The position numbers and the translations under genes were made by a program. The notes below the pieces were generated by a model that did no database searches, was not told the DNA's origin, and saw only the letters and a list, made by a program, of their open reading frames with translations. Below are positions 7,882 through 15,943 of a DNA stretch of 64,000 bases, piece by piece; position 1 is the first letter of the stretch; each line of letters starts with the position of its first letter. Source of the stretch: Granulicella rosea (lineage in GTDB: Bacteria; Acidobacteriota; Terriglobia; Terriglobales; Acidobacteriaceae); contig NZ_FZOU01000004.1 of assembly GCF_900188085.1 (NCBI RefSeq), forward strand, positions 434,001 to 498,000, read 5' to 3'.

Positions 7882-8202
7882 ATGAATAGCTCGTCCGAAA
7901 CCGTTCTTACCGCCAATCATTCTGCAGCGGGTGTAAGGAATGAGTCCATCGAAACACAGATTGCTATCGGCTCACGCAAACCGCCGCGGAGTGTCGCAGA
8001 AGTCGAACCCCTATTAACAGCGGATGAGGTAGCCAAGCGCCTCAATGTCAGCACGGATTGGGTGTGGGATCATTCCTCCCGTCGCAAGCCACTCTTGCCG
8101 GTCATACGGATGGGAGACGGCACGTTGCGCTATCGGCCCAGCGGGATTGAGGCGTTCGTGGATGAACAGGAACGCAGGTCGGCATTGCGTCGGAGAGCAT
8201 AG
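7882..8202 (+). CDS. Excisionase-like helix-turn-helix protein
   Basis: This 106-residue protein has a disordered N-terminus and a C-terminal domain LLTADEVAKRLNVSTDWVWDH, then RYRPSGIEAFVDEQERR, which is the MerR-like/AlpA HTH_17 fold found in excisionases and recombination directionality factors. It is 134 bp upstream of the integrase in the same direction, the usual position for a xis gene. The start at 7882 is preceded by GTGAGGTGCTT; a longer reading from GTG 7801 would run through the operator-like repeat. The excision role is inferred from domain and context. Confidence 0.75.
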   Translation: MNSSSETVLTANHSAAGVRNESIETQIAIGSRKPPRSVAEVEPLLTADEVAKRLNVSTDWVWDHSSRRKPLLPVIRMGDGTLRYRPSGIEAFVDEQERRSALRRRA

Positions 8203-8336
8203 TTGCACGCTTCCACAAGCACTCCCCCCAGCGATCCCCAAGTTGTCAGGGGTAGTTAATCTTGTCGAATATCCGCGTAAACAAAGGATAAAATGGGCCT
8301 AGCCCGTTTATTCCGCCCACAGAAATTGAGGAATAC

Positions 8337-9581
8337 ATGGGAACCTCGTATCAGAAGGGGTGGGTCAGGCTACGCGGAAAGAAGTGGTACGGATACTTCC
8401 GACGCATGGAGATCGATCCATCTACCAGTGAACCCAAACCGGCTGTCGCTCAAGTGATCCTCGGATTCAAGAGTGAGATGTCGAAATCGCAGGCCAGGGA
8501 AAAGCTGGAGGGCGAGATCGCCAAGCTGGGGAAACAGCCACTCAACGGTGACAAGTCCATGGTCAATGGAGTTGTCACCTTCGGATGGTTCGTACTGCAC
8601 CGCTACTTGCCGCTGAAAGAGGCGGACTGGCGCGATGAAACTGCCAAAGTAAAGAAGCACCTCATCCAGGCTGATCTCGTTGATGAGTTCGGGGATGTGC
8701 GGCTCGAAAACTTCGACAAGTTCACGCTTCAGACTCACCTCAACAAGCTAGCCAAGACGCGGTCGAGAGACAGAGTCTTGCAGATTCGGGCATACATCAA
8801 GGCAATCTTCGCTGAAGCGGTCGACCAGGACTTTCTCCCGAAAGATCCTGCGCGTACGCTGAAGACTCCCGCGAACCTGCGGGAGACGGACAAGACGGTG
8901 CTGAGTTGGGAACAACTCGCAGCGGCCTTGGCCAGGCTCGGCCTGCGTGACCGGATTCTGCTCAAGCTCGATATGACGAATGCACTTCGACCGAGCGAGC
9001 TGTTCGCGTTCCGGTGGAAGTGTCATCGCGTGGAAGCGGTCTCGCTCACCATTGTGGAGACGATCTACAAGGGAAAGATTCGGCCCTACGGAAAGACGAA
9101 AGGAAGTCTGACTGAGGTACCGATTGCGAAGGACCTCTCCGACGATCTCGTTGCCTGGCGGCAAGTGAGTCAGGAGCAGTACGACAAGAAAAAGAAGAAG
9201 CATGGCCTGCCGCCTGAGGATGCGGAAGCGTTTCTGTTTCCGAATCGGGATGGCTCCTTCATGGACCCCAGCAACTACCGCAAGCGGGTTCTGCACAAAC
9301 TGGCAACGGAGCTCGGCCTACCGAAGCTAACGTTCCAGGTCATCCGACGCACGATCGCAACGCTGGCCCAGAAGAAGGGCACAGTGAAGGACGTGCAGGG
9401 GATGATGCGGCACTCGCGTGTGGCGACGACGACCGACGTCTATATGCAGGAGATGCCGGAAGGTGTGCGCGCCACTGTGGACTCCATTCACCGGGAGCTG
9501 CAGGGCACGATGAAGAAGCTGGGGGCGAAGGGCAAGATGCGACCGCCAGCCATTACCGAATCTGCGGCGATGGTGCATTGA
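8337..9581 (+). CDS. int: Tyrosine-type site-specific integrase
   Basis: This 414-residue recombinase has an N-terminal arm-binding part, a SAM-like core-binding domain (about 90-180) and a C-terminal catalytic domain. Visible catalytic residues are Arg in NALRPSELF, Lys in the KGSLTEVPI strand, Arg in FQVIRRTIATLA, His in MMRHSR and the nucleophile Tyr in TTDVYMQ. The usual first His of the HxxR box is Gln here. It cuts and joins DNA between the element's and the host's attachment sites. The gene ends 155 bp from the 3' end of tRNA-Ala, which is very probably the target. Confidence 0.92.
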   Translation: MGTSYQKGWVRLRGKKWYGYFRRMEIDPSTSEPKPAVAQVILGFKSEMSKSQAREKLEGEIAKLGKQPLNGDKSMVNGVVTFGWFVLHRYLPLKEADWRDETAKVKKHLIQADLVDEFGDVRLENFDKFTLQTHLNKLAKTRSRDRVLQIRAYIKAIFAEAVDQDFLPKDPARTLKTPANLRETDKTVLSWEQLAAALARLGLRDRILLKLDMTNALRPSELFAFRWKCHRVEAVSLTIVETIYKGKIRPYGKTKGSLTEVPIAKDLSDDLVAWRQVSQEQYDKKKKKHGLPPEDAEAFLFPNRDGSFMDPSNYRKRVLHKLATELGLPKLTFQVIRRTIATLAQKKGTVKDVQGMMRHSRVATTTDVYMQEMPEGVRATVDSIHRELQGTMKKLGAKGKMRPPAITESAAMVH

Positions 9582-9676
9582 TGGATAGGAATTTAGAGAG
9601 AAAGTCAGCCGAAGCATGGCGCTTCAGAGAGGAGATGGAGACGACTGACATGGCTTGGCTGCAAGGCAGTTTGAAA

Positions 9677-9698
9677 TTTGCTGCCAATTTGCTGCCAA
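9677..9698 (+). repeat. Tandem 11-bp repeat near the attachment site (possible integrase arm sites)
   Basis: Two perfect adjacent copies of TTTGCTGCCAA occupy 9677-9687 and 9688-9698, between the integrase stop and the tRNA 3' end. Tyrosine integrases commonly bind short direct repeats (arm-type sites) flanking the core site, so this is a reasonable role, but it is inferred from position only. The rest of 9582-9735 has no gene. Confidence 0.5.
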
Positions 9699-9735
9699 AC
9701 GTTTGGGAGGGGTTCCGCTAAGTTGTTGAGATATT

Positions 9736-9811
9736 TGGTGGACCTGATCGGGATCGAACCGATGACCTCTTCCATGCCATGGAAGCGCGCTCCCAGCTGC
9801 GCCACAGGCCC
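9736..9811 (-). tRNA. tRNA-Ala (anticodon GGC), ICE integration target
   Basis: The minus strand folds as a 76-nt tRNA with CCA encoded at 9738-9736. The anticodon stem closes a loop with GGC, reading GCC/GCU alanine codons. The acceptor stem carries the G3:U70 pair that identifies alanine tRNAs. The T-loop GGTTCGATCC is normal. The 3' end faces the integrase, and tyrosine integrases often use tRNA 3' halves as attB. The element evidently left the tRNA intact. Confidence 0.95.
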
Positions 9812-10054
9812 ACTTGCATTAGTATTCCGCACATTGCGCTTCGAGTCAATGGCAGGCGGCGGCCTGCGCCGCATCCGGCTGCCGAAAACTTCGGCAATCT
9901 TCGGGAACTAAAGGCGTTTGTGCGGTGTCTATATGTTTCAGAGTGAGCGAGCACTCGGCCGCCGGCGGCGCAGTTACCGACTTCCGTCTTCCCGCTCGTG
10001 GGGACGCAGTTGCAGGTTGTTGGGTCGAAGACGTAATTTAGAGGGTACCCGAAG

Positions 10055-10735
10055 ATGCAGGCGGGAATGGCGATGGGGAATCTGGCGAGCGCGGTCGGTC
10101 TCAGGACGGAAGATGCTGCTCTGGTCGCTGCCTTGAAGGCAGGATCGGAGGAGGCCTTCAGCGTGCTCATCGCCGAATACTCCCAGCCGCTTTACTCCCT
10201 CATCGCGCGCAGTCTTCAAGATCCGGCCGACGCAGCCGATATTACCCAGGACGTCTTCATCAAGGTCTTTCGCAGCGTGAAGAGCTTTCATGGCGACTCC
10301 AGCCTGCGGACTTGGATGTACCGGATCGCACTGCATGAGGCCTCCAACCAGCGCCGCTGGTGGACCCGGCACAAACGGCAGGAGCTGACGATCGACACTC
10401 CGCTGGGCGCGCAGGAGACCGACGACGGCGACGAGGGACTCTGCCTGGGCGCAACGCTGCGCGACGGAGGCTGTTCGCCCTACGATCATGCCGCGCAGGG
10501 CGAGATCAAGGCGCGCGTTGAAGATGCGCTGCGAAAGCTGCCCGAGGCGTATCGGACGGTAGTGGTATTGCGCGAGATCGAAGGTTTTGCGTATGAAGAG
10601 ATTGCGGAGATTCTCGATGTGCCCGCGGGCACAGTCAAGAGCCGCCTGACCCGAGGCCGCATGGCCCTGAAGGAGATTCTTGTGGCGGACGGTCTGGGTA
10701 CGGTGCTGATGCAGAGAACGGAGGTAGCGCGATGA
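10055..10735 (+). CDS. ECF-family RNA polymerase sigma factor (RpoE-like)
   Basis: This 226-residue protein has sigma region 2 (ITQDVFIKVFRSVKSFHGDS, then LRTWMYRIALHEA) at about 35-105 and region 4 (LPEAYRTVVVLREIEGFAYEE, then PAGTVKSRLTRGR) at about 155-210. A charged linker sits between them, and regions 1 and 3 are absent, so it belongs to the extracytoplasmic-function group. The start has GAGGG nine bases upstream. Its stop overlaps the start of the anti-sigma gene by four bases (ATGA), so the two are translationally coupled. Confidence 0.93.
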   Translation: MQAGMAMGNLASAVGLRTEDAALVAALKAGSEEAFSVLIAEYSQPLYSLIARSLQDPADAADITQDVFIKVFRSVKSFHGDSSLRTWMYRIALHEASNQRRWWTRHKRQELTIDTPLGAQETDDGDEGLCLGATLRDGGCSPYDHAAQGEIKARVEDALRKLPEAYRTVVVLREIEGFAYEEIAEILDVPAGTVKSRLTRGRMALKEILVADGLGTVLMQRTEVAR

Positions 10736-11418
10736 ACGAAATAAACGCTTGCACCACGACGCGCGCGCTCTTCTCCAGCTATCTGGACGGCGCCGTCAGC
10801 GGAATCGAGATGCAGTCGGTCTCAGGCCACCTGGACAAGTGCGCGGATTGTTCGCGCGAGTTCACCGAGATGCGCGGCATGCAGAGCACGCTCTCCGGCC
10901 TTGGCTCGGCGAAGATGCCGGCAGACCTTGCCCTGAAGCTGCGGGTCGCCATCTCGCACGAGAGCGCCCGTTCGCAGGCGCACTGGTACGACGCGATCGG
11001 CGTTCGCTGGGACAACATGTTGCGTCCTCTGCTGATGCAGGCCTCGGCCGGCTTTGCAGGCGCGGTGCTGCTGATCGGGACGCTCGCAATGCTGCTCGGC
11101 GTCGTGGCCACGCCAACCGCGGTGCAGGCGAACGACGAGCCGCTGGGCGCGCTGACCTCGCCGCACTATCGCTATTCGGCCTCCGCGCCGCGCGCGATCA
11201 AGACGAGCGAGGATACGACGATCGTGGTCGAAGCGAAGGTCAACTCGCGCGGCCAGGTGTACGACTACAACATCCTCTCCGGACCAAGCGATGCGGCGAC
11301 GCGGGCACAGGTGATGGACCAGTTGATGCTGGAGGTCTTCGAGCCGGCCAAGGTCTTCGGCACACCGGTGAAGGGACACGTGATCGTCACGTTCGAGGGC
11401 ATCTCGGTCTCGGCCTAG
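10732..11418 (+). CDS. Membrane anti-sigma factor with zinc-finger and TonB-C-like domain
   Basis: This 228-residue protein begins with a zf-HC2-type zinc-binding anti-sigma domain (GHLDKCADCSREF; His-x3-Cys-x2-Cys at about residues 33-40). One membrane helix lies near 103-127, and an extracytoplasmic domain ends in VEAKVNSRGQVYDYNILSGP and KGHVIVTFEGI, which resembles TonB C-terminal/energy-transducer domains. It would hold the preceding sigma factor inactive until a periplasmic signal. The ATGA overlap with the sigma gene supports the pairing. The periplasmic domain assignment is tentative. Confidence 0.82.
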   Translation: MNEINACTTTRALFSSYLDGAVSGIEMQSVSGHLDKCADCSREFTEMRGMQSTLSGLGSAKMPADLALKLRVAISHESARSQAHWYDAIGVRWDNMLRPLLMQASAGFAGAVLLIGTLAMLLGVVATPTAVQANDEPLGALTSPHYRYSASAPRAIKTSEDTTIVVEAKVNSRGQVYDYNILSGPSDAATRAQVMDQLMLEVFEPAKVFGTPVKGHVIVTFEGISVSA

Positions 11419-11504
11419 CCTGCGACCGCTTGCTCCCACAGGTTCGCTCTCTTATGCTGGAGGTTGTGCGTCGAACCTCTGACGTGCTCTGGCGGATTCC
11501 CACG

Positions 11505-13256
11505 ATGCAGCGATGGTGTAGTTTCAGTGCGGCCTTTCTTTCCCTGGCGATAGCGGCCGGGGCTCAACCCGCGCCGCAGTCTTCTTCTTCCAGCCCGGCG
11601 GGGCAGCAGGCGCAGGAGTCCACCAGCGGGCGTCCGCATTCCAGCTCGCTCGAGGCGGGCGGAGCGGCCATCACGCTCGAGACCAGCGAGGCGATGTTCA
11701 ATATCGCTGTCGCGCTGAACGCCTGCGGCTACGATAACGATCTGGCGAACTCCTCGCCGATCCGCGCCGAGGTGCGTGCGGAGGTCGACGCCGCGACCGC
11801 ATCCGCGCCGGAGGTCAAGGCCAGCCGCGCCGCGCTCTGCCGCTACATCCACGAGCATGAGCTGAGCGACAAGGGCCGGGATATCGCCCAGTACATCTCG
11901 CTCGGCCTTTACATCACGCCCGATCTCAAGCCCACCGCCGACGAGACGGAGATGCCGCCCGACGCGCTCAACGTCGTCAATCTCCTGCCTCTGCTGCGCA
12001 CCTTCTCCGAGCAGGTGGGTCTGAAGGCGATCTGGCAGAAGCACCGGCCGGAGTACGAGGCGATCACTAACGGCATGCACGACCAGGTCACGCGCATGAT
12101 TCTGGACACGAACGTCTATCTGCGGCTGCCGGTCAGCAGCTACGATGGCCGCCGCTTCCTCGTCCTGATGGAGCCGATGCTGGCGCCGCGCGAGCCGAAC
12201 GGCCGCATCTACGCGACGGACTACATCATCGTCAGCTCGCCGTCCGCCGGGGGCGCGATCCGCATGGACCAGATCCGCCACATCTACCTGCAGTATGCGG
12301 TCGAGCCGCTGGTCTACGCCCGCGCCCAGGCGATGAACCGTCTGCTGCCGCTGTTGAAGCCGGCCCAGCAGGCGCCGCTTGAATTCGCCTACAAGTCCGA
12401 CATCACGCTGCTGCTGACCGAGTGCCTCATCAAGGCGATCGAGGCGCACACCATGGACGTCGGCATCGTGAAGCCGGCGAAGCCGACCGGCATGCGCGAC
12501 CGCCAGGAGTTTATCCGCTACGACGCGCAGGTCGCCGTCTACGACCGCAACGCGGAGGAGATTCGCCGCAGCCAGGTCGACCAGGAGATGCGTCACGGGT
12601 GGGTGCTGGTCGATTACTTCTACGACGAACTGGCGAAGATGGAGCGCGATTCGATCGGCCTGAAGGAGTACATCGGCGAGATGGTCTACGGCATGGACGT
12701 GCTGCGCGAGCAGAAGCATGAGTCCGAGATCGTCTTCCTGCCGCCCACCTCCGGCCCCTCGGGCGACTTCGTCAAACGCTCGCCACGCGTACCGACCGGC
12801 ATGATGCTGGCCGAGAAGATGATGCTCGAAGGCGACATCGACGGCGCGCGCGACATCGCGAAGAAGGCGCTCGACGACCCGAAGCAGGACCACGCCGAGG
12901 CCAACTACGTGATGGCCCGCGTGCAACTGATGGAGGGCGAGCCGCAGGACGCGGTCGGCACCTTCGCCGACGTGATCAATACTTCGAAGAACCCGCACAC
13001 CATCGCCTGGAGCTACGTCTACCTGGGCCGGCTCTACGACACGCTGCCCGATCGCGGCAAGGCGACGCAGGAGTACAAAGAGGCGCTCAAGGTGCAGGGC
13101 CTGACGCCCGACGCCAAGTACGCCGCCGAAGAGGGGCTGAAGAAGCCCTTCACGTTGCCGAAGTCCAGCCGCCAGCCTGCGGAAGACAAGGAAGAGCCGC
13201 TGGACCCGAGCGGCAAGGCCGAGAAAGATTCGTACAAGCCGGACGCGCCGAACTGA
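11505..13256 (+). CDS. Exported TPR-containing protein of unknown function
   Basis: This protein of about 583 residues starts MQRWCSFSAAFLSLAIAAGAQ, a signal peptide. A Ser-rich segment is followed by a long central region with no recognised domain (including LETSEAMFNIAVALNACGYD and DYIIVSSPSAGGAIRMDQIRH). TPR-like repeats (AEKMMLEGDIDGARDIAKKAL, then AEANYVMARVQLMEGEPQDAV) lie near 450-540, before a charged Lys/Glu-rich tail. An alternative ATG at 11454 is possible. The open frame extends far upstream through the anti-sigma gene in another frame; that part is not coding. Its position after the sigma/anti-sigma pair hints at an envelope role. Confidence 0.75.
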   Translation: MQRWCSFSAAFLSLAIAAGAQPAPQSSSSSPAGQQAQESTSGRPHSSSLEAGGAAITLETSEAMFNIAVALNACGYDNDLANSSPIRAEVRAEVDAATASAPEVKASRAALCRYIHEHELSDKGRDIAQYISLGLYITPDLKPTADETEMPPDALNVVNLLPLLRTFSEQVGLKAIWQKHRPEYEAITNGMHDQVTRMILDTNVYLRLPVSSYDGRRFLVLMEPMLAPREPNGRIYATDYIIVSSPSAGGAIRMDQIRHIYLQYAVEPLVYARAQAMNRLLPLLKPAQQAPLEFAYKSDITLLLTECLIKAIEAHTMDVGIVKPAKPTGMRDRQEFIRYDAQVAVYDRNAEEIRRSQVDQEMRHGWVLVDYFYDELAKMERDSIGLKEYIGEMVYGMDVLREQKHESEIVFLPPTSGPSGDFVKRSPRVPTGMMLAEKMMLEGDIDGARDIAKKALDDPKQDHAEANYVMARVQLMEGEPQDAVGTFADVINTSKNPHTIAWSYVYLGRLYDTLPDRGKATQEYKEALKVQGLTPDAKYAAEEGLKKPFTLPKSSRQPAEDKEEPLDPSGKAEKDSYKPDAPN

Positions 13257-13295
13257 GAGTCGGGACGTCTTTTCAACGCTTGAACAACCGCGTGC

Positions 13296-13387
13296 CATCC
13301 TGAGCGGAGCGAAGGACCCGCTTCTCGCTTGTGGCGGCAATGCTGCTTCAGGCGAAAAGCAGGTCCTTCGGCTTCGCTCAGGATGAC
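13296..13387. repeat. Extragenic palindrome, family A, paired inverted copies
   Basis: CATCCTGAGCGGAGCGAAGG at 13296-13315 and its inverted counterpart ending GCTCAGGATGAC near 13387 flank about 50 bases, making a large hairpin between the TPR gene and rnc. Single copies of the same unit (gtcat-cctgagcg-nagcgaaggacc) occur at four other intergenic sites in the window. Paired inverted REPs are typical of REPIN elements mobilised by RAYT transposases; none is encoded here. Confidence 0.7.
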
Positions 13388-13464
13388 AGATCTTTGCGGG
13401 TTCCTCATAACAAACAACAGAACGGGCGGCGATGCCGTCCGTTACAGTAAGGTGGGGAGTCTGG

Positions 13465-14274
13465 ATGGCAGGGCGCAAGACACAAACCGGGGGCAGCTCG
13501 TTTGCCGGTCTTGAAGAGCTCGTCGGGCATCGCTTCCGTCGGCCGGAGCTTTTGGAGCTGGCCCTGACGCACCGGTCCGCCTCCTACGAAGGCGGTGGCG
13601 GCGCCGGGTCGACCGCCGAGGTCGTCGCCGACCCGGCACGCGACAACGAGCAGTTGGAGTTTGTCGGGGACGCCGTGCTGGGCATGCTCGTCGCCGAGGC
13701 ACTCTACCGGCGTTATCCGGGTTCGCGCGAGGGCGAGCTGACGCGGCTGCGCGCCTCGGTCGTCAACCGCCGGCATCTCGGCGTGGTCGGCGGAAACATC
13801 GAGCTGGGCCGGTGGCTGCGGCTCGGCCACGGCGAAGAGGCTAGCGGCGGCCGCAACAAACCGGCGCTGCTGGCGAACGCGGTCGAGGCGCTCATCGCGG
13901 CGATCTACCTTGACGGCGGCATCGAGGTCGCGCGGGCATTCGTCGAAACCCAGGTGCTCTCCCCCGCCCTGCCGCAGCTCGAACAGGCGATGGCGGAGGG
14001 CGACACCTTCAGCGGCGCCGTGGGCGATCACAAGTCCGCGCTGCAGGAGCACCTGCAGGCCGCCGGCATGGGCCAGCCGAAGTATGCGCTGACCGGCCAG
14101 ACCGGCCCGGATCATCGCCGCCTCTTCCAGGTGGAGGTGCGGGTCGACGGAACGGACGGCCCGCCGCTCGCCGTCGCTCAAGGCTCCAGCAAGAAAGTAG
14201 CCCAGCAGGAGGCGGCGCGCCTCGCCATCGCGGTTTTGACCGCCCGAAACGAGAATGCGGGAGCGATGGCATGA
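13465..14274 (+). CDS. rnc: Ribonuclease III
   Basis: RNase III cleaves double-stranded RNA, maturing rRNA precursors and regulating mRNAs. The 269-residue protein has the catalytic signature NEQLEFVGDAVLG (with its acidic metal ligands), the downstream ANAVEALIAAIYLDGG helix with its catalytic Glu, and a C-terminal double-stranded RNA-binding domain starting DHKSALQEHLQ and ending KKVAQQEAARLAI. The start at 13465 has GGGGAG upstream and gives the expected length; ATG 13432 would add an unlikely tail. A small Gly-rich insertion (EGGGGAGSTAEVVADPARD) sits before the signature. It overlaps lepB by four bases. Confidence 0.95.
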   Translation: MAGRKTQTGGSSFAGLEELVGHRFRRPELLELALTHRSASYEGGGGAGSTAEVVADPARDNEQLEFVGDAVLGMLVAEALYRRYPGSREGELTRLRASVVNRRHLGVVGGNIELGRWLRLGHGEEASGGRNKPALLANAVEALIAAIYLDGGIEVARAFVETQVLSPALPQLEQAMAEGDTFSGAVGDHKSALQEHLQAAGMGQPKYALTGQTGPDHRRLFQVEVRVDGTDGPPLAVAQGSSKKVAQQEAARLAIAVLTARNENAGAMA

Positions 14275-15014
14275 ACGCAGCCTCGTCTCCGCAGCAGCCG
14301 CCGGTCAGCACGCTGCTGGCGCTGCAGTCGCTGCTTTATATCCTGGCGGTGGCGCTATTCCTGATGGCGTTCACCGTCCAGCCCTTCCGCATTCCGTCCG
14401 AGAGCATGGAACCGACGCTGCTGGTGGGCGACTTCCTGTTGGTCAATAAGGAGGCGGTCGCCCCTGGCGCCGGCGGCATCCTGCCCGCGAGCGGCATCTC
14501 CCGCCGCGACATCATCGTCTTCCACGACCCTGTGGATCCGAAGCTCCACCTGGTGAAGCGCGTGGTCGGCATGCCGGGCGACCGCCTGCATCTGCATGAT
14601 AACAAGGTATATATTAACGGATCGCCGCTCGCCGAGAGCTACGCGGTCTATCGCCCGTCCGCGCCGGACGCCTTCCGCGACAACTTTCCGCGGATGCAGA
14701 ATGCCGATCCTTCCGTTGACGCGCAGTGGTGGATTCGCATGCGCGGCCTGCTCGACCACGGCGATCTGATCGTTCCGGCGGACAATTATTTCGTCATGGG
14801 CGACAATCGCAACGACAGCGAAGACAGCCGTTACTGGGGCTTCGTGCCGCGCGAGCTGATCGTGGGCAAGCCGCTGCTGGTCTACTTCTCCCTGCGCGAG
14901 ACGAACGACGAGGACGCGGACGACGACGCGCCGAAGCCGGCGCCGGCGGTAAAGACCAACCGTAACCCTTTTGCCTTTGCCCGCTGGGGCCGTACGTTTC
15001 AAGTCGTGCGGTAG
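14271..15014 (+). CDS. lepB: Signal peptidase I (first copy)
   Basis: This 247-residue membrane protease removes signal peptides from exported proteins. One N-terminal membrane helix (about 17-36) is followed by the catalytic serine in IPSESMEPTL (Ser45) and the general-base lysine in LVKRVVGMPGD (Lys96). The box MGDNRNDSEDSRYWG near 173 is fully conserved. It is translationally coupled to rnc by an ATGA overlap, a conserved arrangement in several phyla. A second signal peptidase gene follows after 120 bp. The C-terminus has an acidic stretch (DEDADDDA) not usual for the family. Confidence 0.95.
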   Translation: MNAASSPQQPPVSTLLALQSLLYILAVALFLMAFTVQPFRIPSESMEPTLLVGDFLLVNKEAVAPGAGGILPASGISRRDIIVFHDPVDPKLHLVKRVVGMPGDRLHLHDNKVYINGSPLAESYAVYRPSAPDAFRDNFPRMQNADPSVDAQWWIRMRGLLDHGDLIVPADNYFVMGDNRNDSEDSRYWGFVPRELIVGKPLLVYFSLRETNDEDADDDAPKPAPAVKTNRNPFAFARWGRTFQVVR

Positions 15015-15028
15015 TTTCACCTCAAGCG

Positions 15029-15062
15029 CCTGTCATTCTGAGCCCAGCGAAGGACCCGCGTT
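15029..15062. repeat. Extragenic palindrome, family A, single copy
   Basis: A single unit (tgtcattctgagcccagcga and following ggaccc) lies between the two signal peptidase genes, matching the units at 13296, 17630, 46177 and 57721. It has no obvious coding content and could form a short stem. Confidence 0.6.
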
Positions 15063-15134
15063 TGTTCTGAACGGGCGATCCCACAGGCCAAGCCGAGGCG
15101 GTACACTGGCATAAGGTTCGGGAGAGTGGATTCG

Positions 15135-15929
15135 ATGGAGAACGCAGTGGAGACAAAGCAACCGGCAACCGAAGCGCAGCAGCAGACCGAGACGCCGCTC
15201 GAATCGCTGGCGTCGATCTGCACCGTGCTCGCGGTAGGGCTGTTCGTCATGACGTTCATCTTTCAGAACTTCGAGATTCCGTCGGGCTCGATGATGAACA
15301 CGCTGCTGATCGGCGACCACGTCCTTGTCGACCGCATCTCTTTCGCGCCGAAGACCGCCTGGGCGCCGTTCGTCCACTACCGCGACATCGAGCGGGGCGA
15401 CATCATCGTCTTCCTGAAGCCCGGCGAGCCGGACCTCTTCCTCGTCAAACGCACCATCGGCATCCCCGGCGACCGCATCCACCTCGATCACGGCGTCGTC
15501 TACCTGAACGGCGTCGCGCAGAAAGAGCCGCTGGCGGTGATGCCGCACGATGACGACGACCCGCAGAACGCCTACACGCCGTTCCGCGACGACTTCCCCG
15601 CCACGCCTGCATCCACCGACTACGGCGCAACCGCGACCTGGTCCGAGGAGATGCCCTCGCACGTCGTGAACGGCGACCTCGTCGTGCCACCGGGCAAGGT
15701 CTTCGCCATGGGCGACAACCGCACGCACTCGCTCGACGGCCGCTTCTGGGGCTTCGTGCCGCGCGAGAATATCGTGGGCCGGCCGATGTTCGTCTACTGG
15801 TCCTTCCAGACGCCAGCCGACCAGATGGACAAGACCTCCGTCGGCGACCGCATCGGCTTCATGGGTCATATCCTCATCCACATCTTCGACCAGACGCGCT
15901 GGAAGCGCACGCTCCACATCATCCGGTAA
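15135..15929 (+). CDS. lepB: Signal peptidase I (second copy)
   Basis: This 264-residue paralogue of the preceding gene keeps one membrane helix (about 26-45), the catalytic serine in IPSGSMMNTLLIGD (Ser52), the lysine in LVKRTIGIPGD (Lys105) and MGDNRTHSLDGRFWG. It should be active. The start at ATG 15135 has GGGAGAG upstream; GTG 15126 is in frame but has poorer spacing. Residues about 125-165 (AVMPHDDDDPQNAYTPFRDD) form a longer loop than in E. coli LepB, shared in outline with copy one, suggesting local duplication. It is followed by the AsmA gene with a 14-bp gap. Confidence 0.94.
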   Translation: MENAVETKQPATEAQQQTETPLESLASICTVLAVGLFVMTFIFQNFEIPSGSMMNTLLIGDHVLVDRISFAPKTAWAPFVHYRDIERGDIIVFLKPGEPDLFLVKRTIGIPGDRIHLDHGVVYLNGVAQKEPLAVMPHDDDDPQNAYTPFRDDFPATPASTDYGATATWSEEMPSHVVNGDLVVPPGKVFAMGDNRTHSLDGRFWGFVPRENIVGRPMFVYWSFQTPADQMDKTSVGDRIGFMGHILIHIFDQTRWKRTLHIIR

Positions 15930-15943
15930 GGACTTCTTTTCAC

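Larger units (their letters stand above)
1..9735. mobile_element. Integrative conjugative element, right-hand part (left end outside window)
   Basis: This stretch holds a Trb/VirB type IV secretion operon, a LysR regulator, an excisionase-like HTH protein and a tyrosine integrase, all contiguous, and it stops at the 3' end of a tRNA-Ala gene. That combination is the standard layout of an ICE integrated into a tRNA. Base composition is visibly less GC-rich than the chromosomal genes to the right. The relaxase, coupling protein, VirB6/8/11 and the other attachment site are not in the window, so completeness and mobility cannot be judged. The border at the tRNA 3' end is an inference from the integrase position. 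Confidence 0.8.

Noticed and set aside
10749..11504. Long N-terminal extension of the TPR protein through the anti-sigma gene
   Set aside because: The extension is a shifted reading of the anti-sigma gene; a signal peptide starts at 11505.
13296..13387. Possible CRISPR or transposon end
   Set aside because: Only a pair of inverted units without regular spacers or transposase; fits a REP/REPIN element.
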